A stretch of DNA of 7,754 nucleotides. Origin: Nitrospiraceae bacterium UBA6898 (GTDB lineage Bacteria; Nitrospirota; Thermodesulfovibrionia; Thermodesulfovibrionales; UBA6898). The translations under genes and the position numbers were made by a program. Below are positions 6,772-7,754 of this stretch, in pieces; positions within the stretch are counted from its first letter, which is position 1; the number at the start of each line of letters is the position of its first letter. The notes beneath the pieces were generated by a model. The model was not told the DNA's origin and made no database searches. It saw only the letters and a list, made by a program, of their open reading frames with translations. Location: contig DKBO01000060.1 in assembly GCA_002448975.1 (NCBI GenBank), forward strand, positions 1-7,754, read 5' to 3'.

Positions 6772-7224
6772 ATGTTCGTCGAGATGAAGGTTGAGGGTCT
6801 TCTTTTTGATCCGCGTAGCAATATGTACATCCTCCTTCTCAAGGAGGCGGATGGGACGGGAACCCTGCCGATATGGATCGGAAAGCCGGAAGCTGATTCG
6901 ATTGCCCTTGCACTCGGCAAAGTTGCGACACCCCGACCGCTTACCCATGATCTGATCAAGAACCTTATCGAAGGGCTCCATGTCCGCGTAACGAAGATCG
7001 TTGTGACCGAAATTATCGACAATACCTATTATGCGCTCATCCATATCACAAACGGGCAGAAAGAGACACTCATTGATTCGCGGCCCAGTGATGCTGTCGC
7101 CATAGCCCTGCGGATGCTTGTACCCATTTTTGTCGAGGAATCCATCCTGAGCACGAAAAGTGCTGATGAACTTGACGAATGGCTGAAGAACCTTAAGCCA
7201 GAAGACTTCGGCAACATCATGTAA
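6772..7224 (+). CDS. Bifunctional nuclease (BFN) / DUF151 family protein
   Basis: A 150-residue single-domain protein of PF02577. Conserved blocks: LPIWIGKPEADSIALAL (32-48), RPLTHDL (55-61) and DSRPSDAVAIALR (102-114). These match the usual IG..EA.AIA.AL, RP.THDL and D.RPSDA.ALA.R patterns. After the domain only a short acidic tail remains (about 130-150), with no UVR motif as in the plant proteins. Plant BFN members have been described as having RNase and DNase activity, but the bacterial function is not well settled, so nuclease action here is an inference. The ATG directly follows the era TGA; GGGG at 6759-6762 may serve as a Shine-Dalgarno, with 9 nt spacing. An in-frame ATG at 6784 is an alternative. 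The stop TAA shares its last A with the recO start (TAATG), so recO is coupled to it. Confidence 0.93.
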   Translation: MFVEMKVEGLLFDPRSNMYILLLKEADGTGTLPIWIGKPEADSIALALGKVATPRPLTHDLIKNLIEGLHVRVTKIVVTEIIDNTYYALIHITNGQKETLIDSRPSDAVAIALRMLVPIFVEESILSTKSADELDEWLKNLKPEDFGNIM

Positions 7225-7754
7225 TGCTTCAGCGCACCGAGGGGATCGTACTCAGGACCACGTCGTATGGCGAAGCCGACCTTATCGTAACATTTCTGAC
7301 TAAAGACCACGGTATCATAAAAGTCTTTGCCAAGAGTCCGCGCAAGGTAAAAAGCAGGTTCGGCAGCAGCCTGGAGCCGCTCACCTGCTCCCGCATCTCG
7401 TTCTGGGGAAAAGAGGACTCCGCCTTGCCGCGTCTGACGCAGGCTGACATTACGCATGTCTACAGTTCCATCCGGGAATCTCTGAGCGGTTTTCTGAAGG
7501 TGTCCGAACTCATCGAGTTAACCCTCCATCTGGTGCCTGAGAGGGACAGGAGCAGAAATGTCTTTTCACTGCTCATGAGAACCCTTGCTCTTATGGAAGC
7601 AGGACCTGCAGAGCAGCTCATCATGCTGTTCTATAAGCTGAAACTTCTCGAGATCGCCGGCTTTCTGCCGCGGCTGCAGTCATGTGGCCGCTGCGGCGGG
7701 GAGGGTGACGCATTCCACCTGATGCAGGGCACGGTGCTGTGCGGGAACTGCTGC
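7224..7754 (+). CDS. recO: DNA repair protein RecO, 3' end cut by window
   Basis: The frame is open from ATG 7224 to the last base of the window: 177 residues of a protein usually about 240-250 long. RecO works with RecF and RecR to load RecA onto SSB-coated single-stranded DNA, and it anneals complementary strands. The N-terminal OB-fold opens with the typical TEGIVLRTTSYGEADLIV (5-22), then FLTKDHGIIKVFAKSPRK (24-41), a strongly basic patch continuing to about residue 45. The middle, about 80-150, is helical. A zinc-finger pattern follows, C154-X2-C157-X15-C173-X2-C176, as found in many RecO proteins. C177 is the last visible residue. The start codon overlaps the preceding TAA by one base, which indicates translational coupling with the DUF151 gene. 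The missing part should be the C-terminal helices. Confidence 0.95.
   Translation, partial: MLQRTEGIVLRTTSYGEADLIVTFLTKDHGIIKVFAKSPRKVKSRFGSSLEPLTCSRISFWGKEDSALPRLTQADITHVYSSIRESLSGFLKVSELIELTLHLVPERDRSRNVFSLLMRTLALMEAGPAEQLIMLFYKLKLLEIAGFLPRLQSCGRCGGEGDAFHLMQGTVLCGNCC

Noticed and set aside
6337..7044. Long open frame (235 codons) on the minus strand opposite era and the DUF151 gene
   Set aside because: Both sense genes carry family motifs across the whole stretch. The antisense product has no domain and no ribosome-binding context worth keeping.

Overview
The window looks like a stretch of a Gram-negative (diderm) bacterial chromosome of roughly balanced base composition. It carries a C-terminal part of an Omp85 outer-membrane barrel, a periplasmic SurA-like chaperone, and housekeeping genes (era, recO). 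The order aminotransferase-era-bifunctional nuclease-recO, the PPIase-less SurA-like protein and a CGTNARN heptamer repeat would suit a Nitrospirota or Desulfobacterota-type genome. That assignment is an impression from gene content only. There is no tRNA, rRNA, CRISPR array, insertion sequence, phage gene or other mobile element.

Layout. Region 1 (1-3419, + strand): the 3' part of an Omp85 (BamA/TamA-like) gene, then a short SurA N-domain-like secreted protein, then a 12-TM UMF1-family MFS transporter, all closely packed. Region 2 (3416-4528, - strand): one FMN-dependent NMO/FabK-type oxidoreductase. It converges on the transporter so tightly that the two stop codons share the bases TTAA. 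Region 3 (4529-4683): a divergent intergenic region with a plausible promoter on each strand. The minus-strand one would give a leaderless mRNA. Region 4 (4684-7754, + strand): a type I PLP aminotransferase, era, a DUF151 bifunctional-nuclease protein and recO (cut by the window end). Stops and starts touch or overlap at every junction, so this looks like one translationally coupled operon.

How the genes work together. The Omp85 and SurA-like genes form an envelope-biogenesis pair: a barrel assembly or translocation pore and a periplasmic holdase. Era (16S rRNA and 30S maturation), the DUF151 protein (nucleic-acid related) and RecO (RecFOR recombination mediator) are core nucleic-acid functions. 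The aminotransferase in front probably shares only the promoter. The MFS transporter and the flavin oxidoreductase have no evident functional link to their neighbours.

I did not find an undescribed multi-gene system. The most unusual feature is a run of four CGTNARN heptamers, with an inverted copy downstream, lying across the omp85/surA-like junction. It can form a 10-bp hairpin, contains one candidate start codon and encodes part of the signal peptide. Next are the leaderless-type promoter of the flavin oxidoreductase, that enzyme's C-terminal cysteine cluster, and the nuclease gene placed between era and recO.
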